This document shows positions 1 through 13,700 of a stretch of 64,000 bases of DNA, piece by piece. Every line of letters begins with the position of its first letter. Position 1 is the stretch's first letter. The position numbers and the translations under genes are program-made. The notes beneath the pieces were generated by a model that was given only the letters and a program-made list of their open reading frames with translations, searched no databases and was not told the origin of the DNA. Source of the DNA: Diphasiastrum complanatum (Eukaryota > Streptophyta > Lycopodiopsida > Lycopodiales > Lycopodiaceae); the NCBI GenBank assembly GCA_029204225.1, contig CM055097.1, forward strand, positions 37,062,976 to 37,126,975. Direction: 5' to 3'.

Positions 1-68
1 TGCAATTGGTCCGTACAACTCCTCTTTGCTCTGCTACTCGCTCTCCCAGACTATTCATAAGAAAGAAC
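1..68 (-). CDS. SAC8: SAC8-like exon 14, 5' part (residues 381-402, catalytic Cys)
   Basis: Acceptor CATGATAG|GTTCTT. It encodes FFLMNSLGERVAEQRGVVRT then Asn-Cys. The Cys codon is the first residue of the CX5R(T/S) catalytic motif expected in this family. The window stops one base into the next codon, so the rest of the loop, the C-terminal domain and any membrane anchors are off-window. Confidence 0.92.
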
Positions 69-1603
69 CTATCATGAGCCGAAAGAGTGATTCAAGTTAC
101 CATAGAGTATAGCAGCTTTCATTAAAAAATGCCACATAAACCTAGTCAAGTACGATCACAATTTAAAGCTTGGTACATCCTTTTTGCAAGCTTCGGAAGC
201 TAAAAGCTCATCAAACAATGATTCATGTTAACACTTGATACATATAGTAGGGATGTTTCACACCAAGTATGTATGCATCAGTGTTCCAATGGTCAGTATA
301 CCCCTCCGTTGTTCTGATAATGTACATGGGAGAAATCACAAGCTAGAGAGCAGATTAGATAATACCCTTGGAGTCTCAGGTCCTCAGCAATCTGATCATA
401 CAGGAAAGAAAGACGCTCAAAATGTATATTGCCACAAATGCGATGAAAATCAAAAGGAACATATCTGCAAACCAGCAATTTCAGTCAGTTCTATAATTCA
501 AGGTAAATAAGAATTGATGGACAGATATATTATAGCAAAACTACTTCCAAGAAGCACCACAGCTAGTAGAGACACTTGACAGTAAAAACTTGGATACAAT
601 GTTATGCTTCCCAACAAGTTTGTTCCTAACTCCTCAGATTATTCAATCGACATAACTTGTTACATAATTGTGAACCACCTTTGCCTCAACCTGAAAACCC
701 CCTTGCCTTTTTTCCTTCATTTGATGTGGATCGTATTTCAATGTCATCCTAATTGAAGTTGTTAGCACCATCAAGTTCCATTATGATTTGCTTCTCATGT
801 ACACATCCACTACGTACATTATACTTAGAACACTAATGACAAAAAATCAGCTTTGGCTTATATGAATCTCTTAGACATTATTACTAGTTGTTCCTCCTCA
901 CAAGTGGTTGCATGTTTCACAATATAAATAAGAGTAACTATACTTCACGCTAAGGACAATAACAGTTTATAACATCCCTTTCTGTCAGATCCTTGGATTT
1001 GAAAGTATGTGGATTGCGGTCAGCTTCTACTTTATCTCCCAAAGTAGCAACATTTCTCAGAATCTTCAGTTACACTTAGAGCATACGGCAACTCCTGGTT
1101 ATTTAAGTCTTTGTTTTCTTGTAAGCGCACAAGGCCCACATGTGAGTAGGGATTCAAACCTAGGTGGGCAAGCCCACACCAAGCACAATACACCACACCA
1201 CACCACGCTTGCACATAAACATGGAGGCCTTCCATCTAATCAAAGGGGTAAAACTGAAGAGGAGCAGTTTATATTATGTGAATTCATTTTGGGGCAGAAA
1301 CAAGAATAAGACTAACGTGGCTATTAGGATGTTCCATCTTTGTTAGCTCCCCTTCCATCTAGCAAGAACTCCTGATTCAAGAGATATGGCACAGAGTGGT
1401 GCTTCGATAGGGGGCATCTATCATGGAATCGGCGAATTCAACTAGCATGGAGTCATTAAGTGCCGCACAGTTGCAAAGGGATGTCCAAAGTGTGGACAAG
1501 GAACTAGAGCGTCACTATAGGGTGTAGCGGAGCCACATACCAAGGAGGTTAGCTCCAATCAAGGTAGCAAATAGAGGGAGAAAATAACCAAAATGTTTCA
1601 ACA

Positions 1604-1650
<47 letters not shown>

Positions 1651-1698
1651 CATGCGTGCGTGCGTGCGTGCGTGAGAGAGAGAGGGAGAGAGGGGGGG

Positions 1699-1775
<77 letters not shown>

Positions 1776-4700
1776 TTTATTGCGAAAACATCATATTGTA
1801 CATAGAATCATGAAATCGTCAAAAAGACAAAGAAAAGAGAGGGTGGGGTTTGATGAAGAGAACCTTATATGATCATTCGATAAGCTCTGCATTGCATTGC
1901 CATATGCAACACTAAGCTCGCCCTCACTTCCATGCTGTATTATTACTTACATTCACAAGTGGACCTTAGTTTGCATTTCAAGCTTCGTAAATCAAATATC
2001 AAAAGCAGATTCCATATTGACATTGCTCAACATACACTTTCTTTAACTTAAATTAAAGCAACACCAAAGAGCTCTCATTACGAAGGTATGAAACAATAAA
2101 ACGAACACATTATCTACAATCCAAGTTATGATAGAAGCAATTTTCTTCAAGATATGGCATAAAAAATTTCATTGTACTAATAGATACATAGATAGCTATA
2201 ACGAGGTCCCTACAAAGAAATCCAACAGGTTGAGTTATGCCTAGAACAACCTAACTCCAACAAGAACTTATTTTGTGACCATCAAACACACTACTTGGTA
2301 GCAAATCTCTGCTACACTAAAATGAACTTCATTACAAGTTACAATTGTAGGCTTTCGACCATTCCCTCAATACCATGAGAAAATTGAATGCATATCCCAT
2401 AGCCTAACGAAAACTAGGCAAAAATCGTATCTAGCAATTCTACAATTCAATGTCCTAGTACACTCAAAACGTTGAGTTCTCTCACTAACAATAAAATTGG
2501 ACAGGAGGATCTTCTAACTTATCTACATCAATAAGTGACACAACATAGGTTGTATCTCACATTAGATCCACCAAATTTTTATTAAATGCTCAATAAGATC
2601 AAACTTGCACAAAGTCCCTAGTTTATTTTTCTATCTCCTTTCAAACAACAAAGCCTACAAAATGTGAATTTTCAAGTATAATACTCATCAGAAGGGTGCA
2701 TCCTAATTTGGTGGTATCCGGAACGGAGGTCAACTTTGGAAAGTATCTTGGAGGTACCAAGCTGATCAAAAAGGTCATCCATATGAGGAATGGGAAAATG
2801 GTTCCAAATAGTCAACTTATTCAAGGCTTTGTAGTAAATTCAAAGGCGTTTCGTCCCATCTTTTTGAGCAGCAAGGAGTACATGGGCACCAAAGGAACTA
2901 TGACTAGGAACTATAAGGCCTTGACATTAAAGTGCAGAATTCTGGAACTAGACCTTATCATGCTCAACTCTAGACATAAGATAAGGAGGAGGGGAAGGAG
3001 GAGTGGAACCAAGAAGCAAATCAATATGGTGGGTGGTTGACATCACGTAATGGTGAGATGTCGGTTTCGGAAAGACACGAGCATACTGATGTAATAAATC
3101 AGAAATCACCCGAGATATAGGAACCAATGCCATCGTAGTAGAAGCAGCAACTAAAGCACTCTGGACACATAAAAGAGCGGCACAATGAGCCTTCGGCAGG
3201 CTGCGCATAAACTGCTTCCCAGTAACAATTGGTGATCACCTTGGGAATCAATAGCAACAAGTGAATGGATAACAGTACCATGTAAGAATGTAAGTGTCTG
3301 TTGAGTCAAATCCAATGTAACATCACCAAGAAAAGCAAACCAATCAACACCAAAAATGAGGCCATAATGCTCCATAGGTATGATGTATTAGTTCGCATGT
3401 CCAATAAAATCCCCAATAGGATACTCCAACACCTAAAACATCTAAGAGCTAGTAAATGAATGAAAACTCGCAACCTCAACATTGAGCATTTGTGGGGCCG
3501 GAATAGGTGAAGCATGAATCCAGCTGGAAATGTAACAGCTAAGAAAAAAATGAGTGGTACCAGTGTCGACCAAGGCAATATACTCACGCCCAGTAATGTG
3601 CACACGTAGCCGACTAGAGCGAGGACCAAGTTGCCCAGCCCAAGTAGCATAAGCAAGTTGAGCATGGCATGTAGCAGGTAGGATATTAGTGGTAGGTAAA
3701 GGAATCTCAGATACAGAGTCTGGCCCATCAAGGATCTGGATAGAAACATCTGACTCATCCATATGAACGTTGTCATGATAGAAAACAACAGTGGTAGTGG
3801 TAGGGGTCTGATGGCAATCACGTGCAAGTTGGTATGGGCTCTTAGAACGGAAACAAAGATGCTTCTATTGAATCTCAACAAACTCTGCAATATAACAATG
3901 AACAAAAGCATGTTGAGGTACAAAAGGTTGAAATGAAGAAAAAGGTAAAACAAAAGTTGAGTTAGTAGGAGAAGCAGAAACAAAAGCAGGGGCGAAGGAA
4001 ACAAAAGTGGGTATGCCACTAGGGCGGGAAAGGGAAAAGCGAGATGAAGTAGAGGGCTCAGGATAGTTATGTTGTAGTGTAGTAGCAAGTGATATAGTAT
4101 TAGTAAGTGTCATAGGGCGAAAAGATACAACATCATAGCGTAAGGGACCTCAAAGACCAGCTATATAACGGGATATGAGCTCAATAGCATGTAAATCAAT
4201 AAAGAGATAGGATAGCTCCATAAAATGGTTAGTATAAAGAGCAAAATCACCCGTATGAGAAAGGTTGCAAAAAATATCCCGTTAGCGACTCAACCACTTA
4301 GGATCAATCATAGCATGGCGGAGATCACGACGAAAAGTAGTCCACACATGCATCCCCTCTCGATCATGCTCAATACGGTAAACACACCACCAAGTAGCAA
4401 CTCGTCCATCCAAATCCAGGGCAGCTAACTGGATCTTCTAAACATCAATCTTGGGGTACATCAGGTAATAAGTCTCCAACTTAAAAAACCGATTCTCTAA
4501 TAGATTCCCACCAGAGGAACCAGAATAGGTCGTAAGTTGGATCTTATCATGAAAGTCACAAGCGCAATGTGGCTCGGGACCAACTTGACACGGAAATGGG
4601 TAAGACCTAGGGAGTGGAGGGGTGGGAATGATAGGACTGCCAATAGGAGAAGGCGATGAAGTGGTGCCAAAGCTGGGTAAAGATGTCATGGGGGCCTTCC

Positions 4701-7700
4701 CAACATGAAGAGGCTTTATGGTATAAATCTGAGATTGACGAGAGGCAATGCCTTTCATGACGACATCTAAACGTGAAGAAATCCCAAAAGCAACACTATG
4801 AACGGCTTGTTGAATGTGTTCAGCTAAGGCATCCTGAGGTGTCTCACTAGTAGATAGGGATAGCAACCATTGAAAAAGTAGTGATAAGGTAAAAAGGTAA
4901 ACACAAAACCCTGAGGGAGAGGACTTCTTCACCCCAACTTAATTCAAGCACCAAAAACACGACTAATATGGATAGCAAAAGAAGGTAACAATGCTGTAAA
5001 AATGGATAGCCAAAAGAAGGTAACAATGCTGTAAAAATGGAGCAACTAAGATGATATAAAAACTGGACAAATAATAGCAAAAAACGGCATAAGGTAAAGA
5101 AGTAAGCACTGTCGTCAATGCTATATAACAATGCTAGAAAAATACCTCCAAAAGTATGGAGAAACCTCAATAGTGCTGGCTCAAGATACAAGCTCAAACT
5201 AGCATAAAAGCCTCCAAATAGATGGAAAATGGTAACCAATATAATAGAGGTAATGGTTGAAAAAAATTTTAAAGATAGGTGTACATGGGCACTGAACAGT
5301 AGGTATAATGGCAAAAAGCAGACAGCAAATGGGTGGGGTGAAATGATAGCTATCAAATGGGCGCCATAGTTGGGCGCTGAAAAGTGGTAGGATAACAGCA
5401 AATAATGGACAACAAGTTAGTTGGAAAATACAGCCAGGGATGGGCGATGGACAACAAATGCAAATGGCTGAAAAGCTAGTAAAACATGCAAAATCAATAA
5501 GGTAAAGTAGCTGGAAATGGTAATGGACAGCTCAAAAGGTGGAGACAAAAATTAGGCAGGAAAGGGATGATGGACAACAACAAAATGGACAGTATATGGG
5601 CTGGAAATGGACAATGGAATGTTATGCCAAAATCATGCAAAAACGGGCGGCAAGATGGGCGCTAGACAGTCGGTTGGGTGGGCATTGATCCTCCTCCAAT
5701 CAGTGACAAAAAACCTACAAAATGTAGATCCGTATGCTAAAAATCCAATCTGTAGATGGGATGTCTCCTGGAGAAAAATGATGATTAAAAAGAGCCAGAA
5801 CCTCCTCCAAATAAGGCGCCAAAGAATGCAATAAGTACCGCTTAGAAAATTTGCCAAAATAGTTGCTAGAAAAGGTAGTGGCTACTAAAATAGCTGCTGG
5901 AAATAACCTGGCTCAGAAAAATAAAAAATTTGTTTTCTAGCCGCCAAGTTTAGTGGAAGTGCTTCAGCTAGAAATCCGCCAAGGAAAGTGCTCTAATACC
6001 AAGTTATGAACAGATTTACAGTAGATCAATGGCTAAGCTAAGAAAGCAGCACATAAGCAAGAACTAACCTTCGAAAGTGGCAGATAGAATGCTTAAGGAG
6101 ACTAAAGAAAGAGATCAGTATCATCAGCTATCAAAGAAATGACAATAAGTCCTACTTATACCCACAAGGAGGCCCTACCCAGGATAAGATAATGTCAGTG
6201 AACCTAATCAAAATGAATAAAGAGGGATAATAGTGCGCCCTCCTAAAAAAGGGTCCCCACACCAATATCATATGGCCAAGTAGCTAATAAATGAATAAGT
6301 GGGGCCAAAGGCTAGTACTTGAATAAAAAAGGGCGGGGAAGCCTACTTATGCATAACAGTAAAGTAATAAAGAAGGATGAGGCGAATGTAATGAGCCGAG
6401 TCCATAACTCGTCCACAATAGTTGGGTGGCTCCTTGCTTGTCACCATTTTCCTTTCAAGGGCCTTCCTTATATTGAAATATCTTGTTTGCATACAAATTA
6501 TTTGTCCTTGTTCAAAGTGTAGACATGACTTTAATGGCTCATTCCTTCATTCATAACTCAAGTCCATTTCATGGAGCTTGCATGCCACTTCCTTGTCTTC
6601 CATGTTTGCATTTCTTGAGCACGCAATGTGCATGTACCTTCCTTGTCTTGCATGTTGAAATTTCTCGACTGCATGTCCTACCAAGGCATTTGTGAGCATG
6701 CTAGGCATGCAAATGGCACCTTAGAGCTTCCATGTTAGACCCGCATATCACATTAGGGCTTGCATGCTAGGTGTGCAAAACATCATTAGGGCTCAAGGAA
6801 TGCAACTAATAGGTTTGTCTTTTTTCTAGGGCCTGTTATGTCAGCCCATGAAGTTTCCAACTCTTGAATTAACTTACATTCAAGGTTGGGAAAATCCTTG
6901 TACAGCAGTTTTCTTGACATACCTAGAAGAGACAACTTGTTCCTTAAAATTCCTATTCTTTCAAAATTCTTGAAAGAGATGACCTCTTCTTTCTAGATTT
7001 TTAAAAAAGATAAGCTGGTCTTTTACAATTCTCCCTAGGAAAAGACTTAAAAATTCCAACTGCGGTAGGAGTGTTGGCCATTCAGCATCTTATCCTATCA
7101 CTGGATTTCAGGCATCTTACTACAGATTCCAAGAGCTGTCTTCTCATTCATTGTCATTGTGTGATCCCTAATTCAGTAGCCCAACAAGTCGTACACTAGG
7201 ATAATGATATGATTTTTCCTAGTTTTCTTTCAAATCTTCCTCAGAATATACTTAGAAAATAAAACCCTAGCCTTCATAAGAAGGGTAGTTGTTGATATAA
7301 TATGAGACCAATCACAAGAGCCATGACAGTAGTCGCTATAGTCCCTACTTTGGTACTATTAGAGTTAATGTTTACTTTAGTACCCCTAATGTTATCATTT
7401 AGGATTAATTAGTGATAGTTTGGCCATGCCTGCGTGCTATTATAGGGGCTATTACTATTTATAGTAAGTCATATTTTAGGGTCATTGCTATTTATAATAA
7501 ATTCGTTTTTTAGCCATGCATGCAGGTGGGCGCACTACTACTAGAATAGGATTTGCTTTTATCATTTAGAAACTCATCTTGGGTGGTTACCCAATATAGG
7601 TAATAATTATAGCAATTAGCTTTTTGTCTTTTGCTATTTGCTTTTTGCTTTTTACCTCATAGTTAGTTATGATCAAAATCTCAGGTGTTGAATCAATGAA

Positions 7701-10700
7701 GCATAAAAGACAGCAATAGACTAAAGCCCTATAATTTGCCCAAAAAAAAAAAAAATTCGGGCCGCCAAATTTAGCGGAAGTACTTCCGCTAACTATCTGC
7801 TAAAGCTCCGCCAAGGAAAATGCTCTGATGGGAGTTGGTCCTCCTCCAAATTGTGTTGAATGTTGCTGAAGCAAAGAGACGAAAGCCCTCAGCAAAGAGA
7901 GAAAAATCTGCAAGGAAAATGGGCACCCAATCATAAAGAGCTGAGCTGCAAGAGGAGATTATGAATCTTCCTCAGATCTCAGGTTGGTATAGGACAGCAA
8001 AGCGTGGAGAAGATCTACAGTATCTGATCGCTAGTTGAGGCTATATACTAAGCTGGAATCAAGCCTATAGATTGTTAAAAATCTGTTTGCTGAAATCAGA
8101 ACTGATCAGGTTGTTGAATCTGTCTACTGCCTGTTGGATCGCTGCCAGAACTGCAGATTGATCGCTGAAGCTGGATTACAAACTTCTATTCTTGGCTGGA
8201 TCGCTGAGATCGCTAGACCTGTTCGATGCAGATCTGATTTTGGATCGTTGAAGGACAGACTTGGAACCTGTTTGCTGATATAGGGTGGAATCAGATAGCA
8301 GGTCGCTGGAATCTGATCGCTGCATGCAGCGTATCTTATCACTGTCTACCAGATCTATTTGTTGATGGTACAAACCTTATCATCGCTGAAAGATTGTTGG
8401 CTGGATTGTTACAGTTGCATCACAACAATCTAGTGCCTTCGGACCGCTACCTGCAGAACTGTTTCCTGGGTGACAAATAGTTGAGAAGCAGATTTGAGAG
8501 TTAGCTGGTGCTATCCACAAACCTAAAACTGATTGCTGGTGATAGTTTTGTGAGAACAGGCAGATTGCTGGATTGCTGAAAATCACAGCTGCTACTCCAA
8601 TTGATCGCTGAAAGAGATACCCACAGAGAGTCTGGAATCAATTCGTTAAAAACTGGTTGCTGAAGGACAGGGAGAGCAAATACAATTATGAAGGAATAGT
8701 GCTTGCTGGAATCTGTTGGAAAAGATTTAGCAGAAGGAAGTGTCAAAGTTTGGAAGTGTGCCTAGTGTTTGATGAGTTATCTTCTATGAAGAAGAAGGAT
8801 TGTCAAACGTATTCATGGAATCAGCACAGGGAAAGGAAGGATCGTAAAAGACTCAAGAATCTAAGAAGGACCGTGGTGGAGAGTTCAAAAGCCAAAGTAA
8901 ACCTAGTTTGGGTTGCATACCAATGTGTATGATTGTTGGCTAAGGTTATGCGAGCCACAACATGAGAAAGCGCTGGAGCCCGCTAGTGTCGTCTATGAGC
9001 ATGAGCGTGTGTAGTATGTCTCTGTATATGAGGTATGGCTATCCTGGCAGTATGGGAGGTACATAAACTCTGATCTCTGTGGACATGTAAGCGACTGTCA
9101 TCCTCGTCGTCGTAGTAGTCATCATCCTCGGGTACTGAGACGCGTGATCTCCGTCTAGTAAAGAATGAAGTGATCAATGACTCACATGTAATGTGCTGGG
9201 ATGTCCCGTGTAGATCTCTCCGCAATATGAACATCTCGTGTACCATCAGCGCGACACACCGTGGGTCCTCATAGGCTATGAGAGAACGTAGAGTGGTAGG
9301 TATGTCTTGAAACAAGCAGTGAAATGCTCCTCAGACTCCACCTCACCGAGGGAGCACAACTGGCAAATCCGCTCCACTCTGGGAATACCATGGAACCTCC
9401 CCGTCTCAATAGCTAGCTGGTGAGAAGACACCCTGAGCTGTCCCAGTGTGAATCTGAGGCAATGTGATAGCCCTGAATCCAAGTAGCGTGGCATGACTGG
9501 GGTCCCTGATACATCCAGCTCCAAAAAGTAGGTCCGGTAGAAATCTGGCTTAACTCCTAACTGGCTGCTCCAAGTCCGCTCTAGGTATGCTCGATAGAGA
9601 AATCGTCTGATATACTGATGGGTACCCGAGGGAAGCGCAGTGATGGAGATACCAAAAATATCATTTAGCATTGTAATAAAGATGTTGATTAATGGTGTGC
9701 TATCTAGTATATGATTGATTGACATTGTCCAATTGCTCATCTTTTCTTTTCGATTTGAGGAACATCATCTTGCATACAAAGCAACCATAGATAGAAAGGA
9801 CGAATGCATATTGCTCGTCATGAAGAAATACCATGGCACACTAGGCCAATTCAAAGAGATTTATCCCTTACTAACTCGAGCCAAGTATTAGTTAATCAAA
9901 TGAGTGATTGAGTGGGCAATGATTCAATTGAGTATATGACTGATTGTTTGATTTTGATCATTCCATCTTGAAAGAAAGATTGAGTGAGATCATCACTCAT
10001 CTTAGACAAGAGTTCAAACTGAAGGCTTCGAACATTGACTGCTATGTGGTCTTTAAATTAGTTGAGATAGGCCTGCGTGCACTATCTACTGATGTTTTGG
10101 GGAGATCCTTACATTTGTGGTAGCTTGAAAGATGTTCAAAGAGACCAAGGGAGTCAATCTTCAAGCAAAGTTCTCAAGGTTATCATGTCTACATTATTTG
10201 ATTCAGGGGGAATCAAAGTTCTTTGATTCAAAGGAAGTCAAGGAATCGGGTGATATGTTGAACTCATGGTAGTCACACATATACACTAAAGAGACATGAA
10301 GACCAAAGCAAGACATTGAGAAGTCATACAAAGCAGAGCAATACGAAAAGGATCGACATTCAAAGAAAATTCTACATCATACAAAGAAAGTTCTACATCG
10401 AGTAATAAAGACATTGAGATTAGAGTTGATCATAAATTCTACATCAGAATTGAGGATCTTCATTACATGGGCTTCATGGAAGATACATGCATACTTTTGT
10501 TATGCATAGTTCTAGACAATGTAAACATTAAGGGGGAGTGTTAGAGTTAATGTTTACTTTAGTACCCCTAATGTTATCATTTAGGATTAATTAGTGATAG
10601 TTTGGCCATGCCTGCGTGCTATTATAGGGGCTATTACTATTTATAGTAAGTCATATTATTAGGATCATTGCTATTTATAGTAAATTCGTTTTTTAGTCAT

Positions 10701-13700
10701 GCATGTAGGTGGGCGCACTACTACTAGAATAGGATTTGCTTTTATCATTTAGAAACTCATCTTGGGTGTTTACCCAATATAGGTAGTAATAATAGCAATT
10801 AGCTTTTTGTCTTTTGCTATTTGCTTTTTGCTTTTTACCTTACACATAGTTTAGAGAAAGTATATATGTAGGCTGGCGCCCTACCTCATATGTAATGGGA
10901 CATAGTTGGAGTACATCTCTTCATCATTGTTGTTCTTTCTCATGTGTATGACTATTGTCTAACAACAATAGAAATCTTGTCTTGGGTTACTTGTATGATC
11001 AAGTCGGTGTTCTAACAGGTACACGCTGCTAGCTCACTCTCTTTCTATTTTAGACCCACCTAATCATTCCACCTCCAAACCTACTCTTCATCGTAGCACA
11101 CGTATAAAGAGTTTTGCAATTTTCCAGGCCATCTAGCCACATATCATTTTCCACCATCTATTTTGAAAGATTCATAGAAAAAAAATTATGCGCCACCAAA
11201 ATAGATGTAAAACATGTGCCATTGGCACAATAGAGAGGAAGAAGCTCATAACTATAATATATCACTCTAGCTATTTTTGGCATGAGTTTCTATCCCATGC
11301 CCCTCCCGTTAACCTTTCTAATCTTGACTCATGGGCATTAAAGGTTTAGAACATTAAAACTTACAAATTTTCATGATATCCAGCATTATTTACTGAAAAT
11401 GGATATTAAATAGAGTGATGTACTTAAATCAAGCGAGCGTATTCAATATCAGAACCTGTACAATGCATGGTCTAGACCTAAGAATGGAAGATATCCACAT
11501 CAAACTAAAATGAAAAGAACATAGGATCAAAAGAGAAAATGCACAAAATAGTGGTCAATCTAACCTGGTTGATTAGATCAAGAACTAAGATTGAACCATA
11601 TCTTTGAGAAAGATCACGAAAGTGTCGCTCCACAATCTTTGTCTGCATGTGATCTATGATGTAAGTCACACATTATACTTTTTGCTAGGGGCATGATGTG
11701 CTTTACAAGGAAATAATAACTAAATATGTGCATATCATATTCAATGGCACGCTTATGCTTCCATTTGCAATTACAAGAGCCTTTCTTGGACGAATTGGAA
11801 ATTTACTAACACTCCTTACCAATTCATCAACATGGTGTATTTTAATTTTGGGCTTGTATGTGAGATCCACAATCTGCTCCCACGCAAGAGGAATGGAACC
11901 TCGGACCTGCATATAGAATTGCAAAGCAAAGTGGAGGTATTCTTTTTAGAATTGTAGCAAGCATTCAAACCTAAATGGTTTCAGAGGATGGTTAAGGGAT
12001 GTACCTGTACGTATGAAGCAACAAAACCACTTTCTTCTAGAATTTGCTCAGTTTCTACAAAGTTAGCAGCATAGCCTTCTCGGTCAGCCCCTCTTCGCCA
12101 CATTCGAGTTCCTATAGAATACAGAGATATAACAAGATGCTTAACAAATTTTTATCAGAATGTTGCATAAAATCTCAAAAGAATGTACCAAGTTTTGGCA
12201 GAGAGGCGATAGAACAACTGATCCTGAGTTGAGAGTGTTGAAGTTCAAAAAGTACCTATTCTACGCGTGCACCTCCTTGAGATCAAAGTTAAAGTGATAG
12301 GTTTCCCTTTGATTGATTCTCCTATACTTTGAAAGCGTTGAAACATTTAAGGCAATTACAATTGACATGCTTATTGTAGCCTACTTCATCTGACTAACAG
12401 TATGGCTTGTGGCACATAGTTCTAACAAACTGAAATTAGAAATCTTTTGAATTGATTTGAATCAGCTTGAGACTCGAATCATATAAGTCGACTGTCCCAT
12501 TTTTCCTTTTACCTCTAGTTCTTTTTTTAATCTTTGTGAAGTTTTGGGATTTTTCGTATCACTGTGCAATATCATAATGCATATTTTCAAAAAAACAAAT
12601 GTTAATAACCATTGTATTGCGTTAGTTATTCAAAAAACATAATTGAGAAATTACTAACTTGTACTAATACATGGTGCAAGCCAACCTCCTCAGATTGATC
12701 TAGGACTATTATTAAAAGGATATTGCCTTGAACCACCGGAAGAATATACGCATCGAGCTGCACACATCATAAGCAGTTTGAATCCAGGAGAAAGAAAATT
12801 AATCTCGTGTGAGAATTATTATTACATCCTTGTGAGCTACCAATAAAATATGACCTAGATATTCAATATGACATATAATATGTTTATTGCTCAGCAAAAA
12901 CAGCGACTTGCCTTGTTTTCAATTAGCTCCTCCAGCAAATGCTTGTTCCAAAAATAGGTAGGATCAGCCTATCAGAATGGAGGTGGCAAATGTCAGCAGC
13001 ATGTATCTGAAAACTCACAGCTCCTCAAAGCAGTGTTAAACCTCATCAGAACTATTATAGCTTTTAAATCAGCAAGTCAATCTTGCTAACTTATCAAAAT
13101 AACCCATGCTGGTATGTGGAAAGCCTTTGAATAGGTACTGATGTAACCATTCTGTATGAACATAAACAGTGTTTAGTTGTCTATGGTTTGAACTCACACA
13201 CTCAAACTAAGCACACCTGCTTCCATAATGGCCGCAATTTCCGGACCTTGAGTAGATCATATGATCTTTGAGTACTGCAATGAAATAGAGCCAGTATTCA
13301 AGAAAAAAGTCCTCTCTAAAGATGAGAAAAATGTTTAGTTCAATTAGCATTAAACTAAAATCCTTGTCAGTTTGGTTGTCTAGATACTTACCTTAGTGTC
13401 AAATCCATATCATAAGAAAAGTACAGGCCAGGAGTTCTTTCCACAGTCTTCAAAAGACTTGTAAAGTGAGCTTCGTCCCTTTTCTATTAACAGAATACAT
13501 TTGCAAAATGTTGAAATGCAGTATACACAAAACATTTTCGAATATTGCAAGTTATCAGAGTAGATGAAAAAGCAAACTAACCTGTTGAGCATTTAACTCC
13601 TTCACACTTGAATTACATGACAGAAACTTCATTGATGAGATTCGGAATACAGGAGAACCATAATAAGTGCCAGCATAATCTTTGGAAGTTATAACTAGCA

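Larger units (their letters stand above)
7367..11017 (+). mobile_element. Composite Ty1/copia-type insertion with GGTAC target duplication
   Basis: A 479 bp 3' LTR (10539-11017, TGTTAG...TAACA) is preceded by a polypurine tract AAGGGGGAG. A truncated 5' LTR copy runs 7367-7674. GGTAC flanks both sides (7362-7366 and 11018-11022), marking a single insertion. Just inside the 3' LTR, reading about 9.99-10.1 kb, are traces of copia RT. The rest of the interior is foreign: a gypsy-like PBS segment (7755-7833), a GATCGCTG-rich stretch and a minus-strand LINE tail. It is non-coding today and lies in intron 11 of the SAC8-like gene. Confidence 0.8.
1935..11564 (-). other. Intron 11 of the SAC8-like gene (9.6 kb)
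   Basis: Bounded by AACCAG|GTTAGA and AATACAG|CATGGA. It contains a 5'-half gypsy element (about 2.9-6.0 kb plus LTR) and a TSD-flanked composite copia (7,367-11,017) that includes a LINE tail. The 1.0 kb next to exon 12 and 0.5 kb next to exon 11 show nothing recognisable. Confidence 0.85.

Noticed and set aside
1032-1235. Minus-strand ORF reading QELPYALSVTEDSEKC, considered as the SAC exon before YVPFDFH
   Set aside because: No usable donor in the right phase; the true exon with clear homology and splice sites is 1934-1864.
1100-1235. Box-B-like GGTTTGAATCCC on the minus strand, possible SINE
   Set aside because: No convincing box A or flanking duplication.
1593-1872. Cys-Val and Arg-Glu repeat ORFs
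   Set aside because: Translations of the TG/GA microsatellite.
3306-4088. 260-codon minus-strand ORF very rich in Leu
   Set aside because: Hydrophobic shadow frame of the gypsy gag/protease region; it starts in low-complexity sequence and has no domain.
4847-5401. 184-codon Leu-rich minus-strand ORF
   Set aside because: Falls in the repetitive gypsy leader; composition artefact, no family match.
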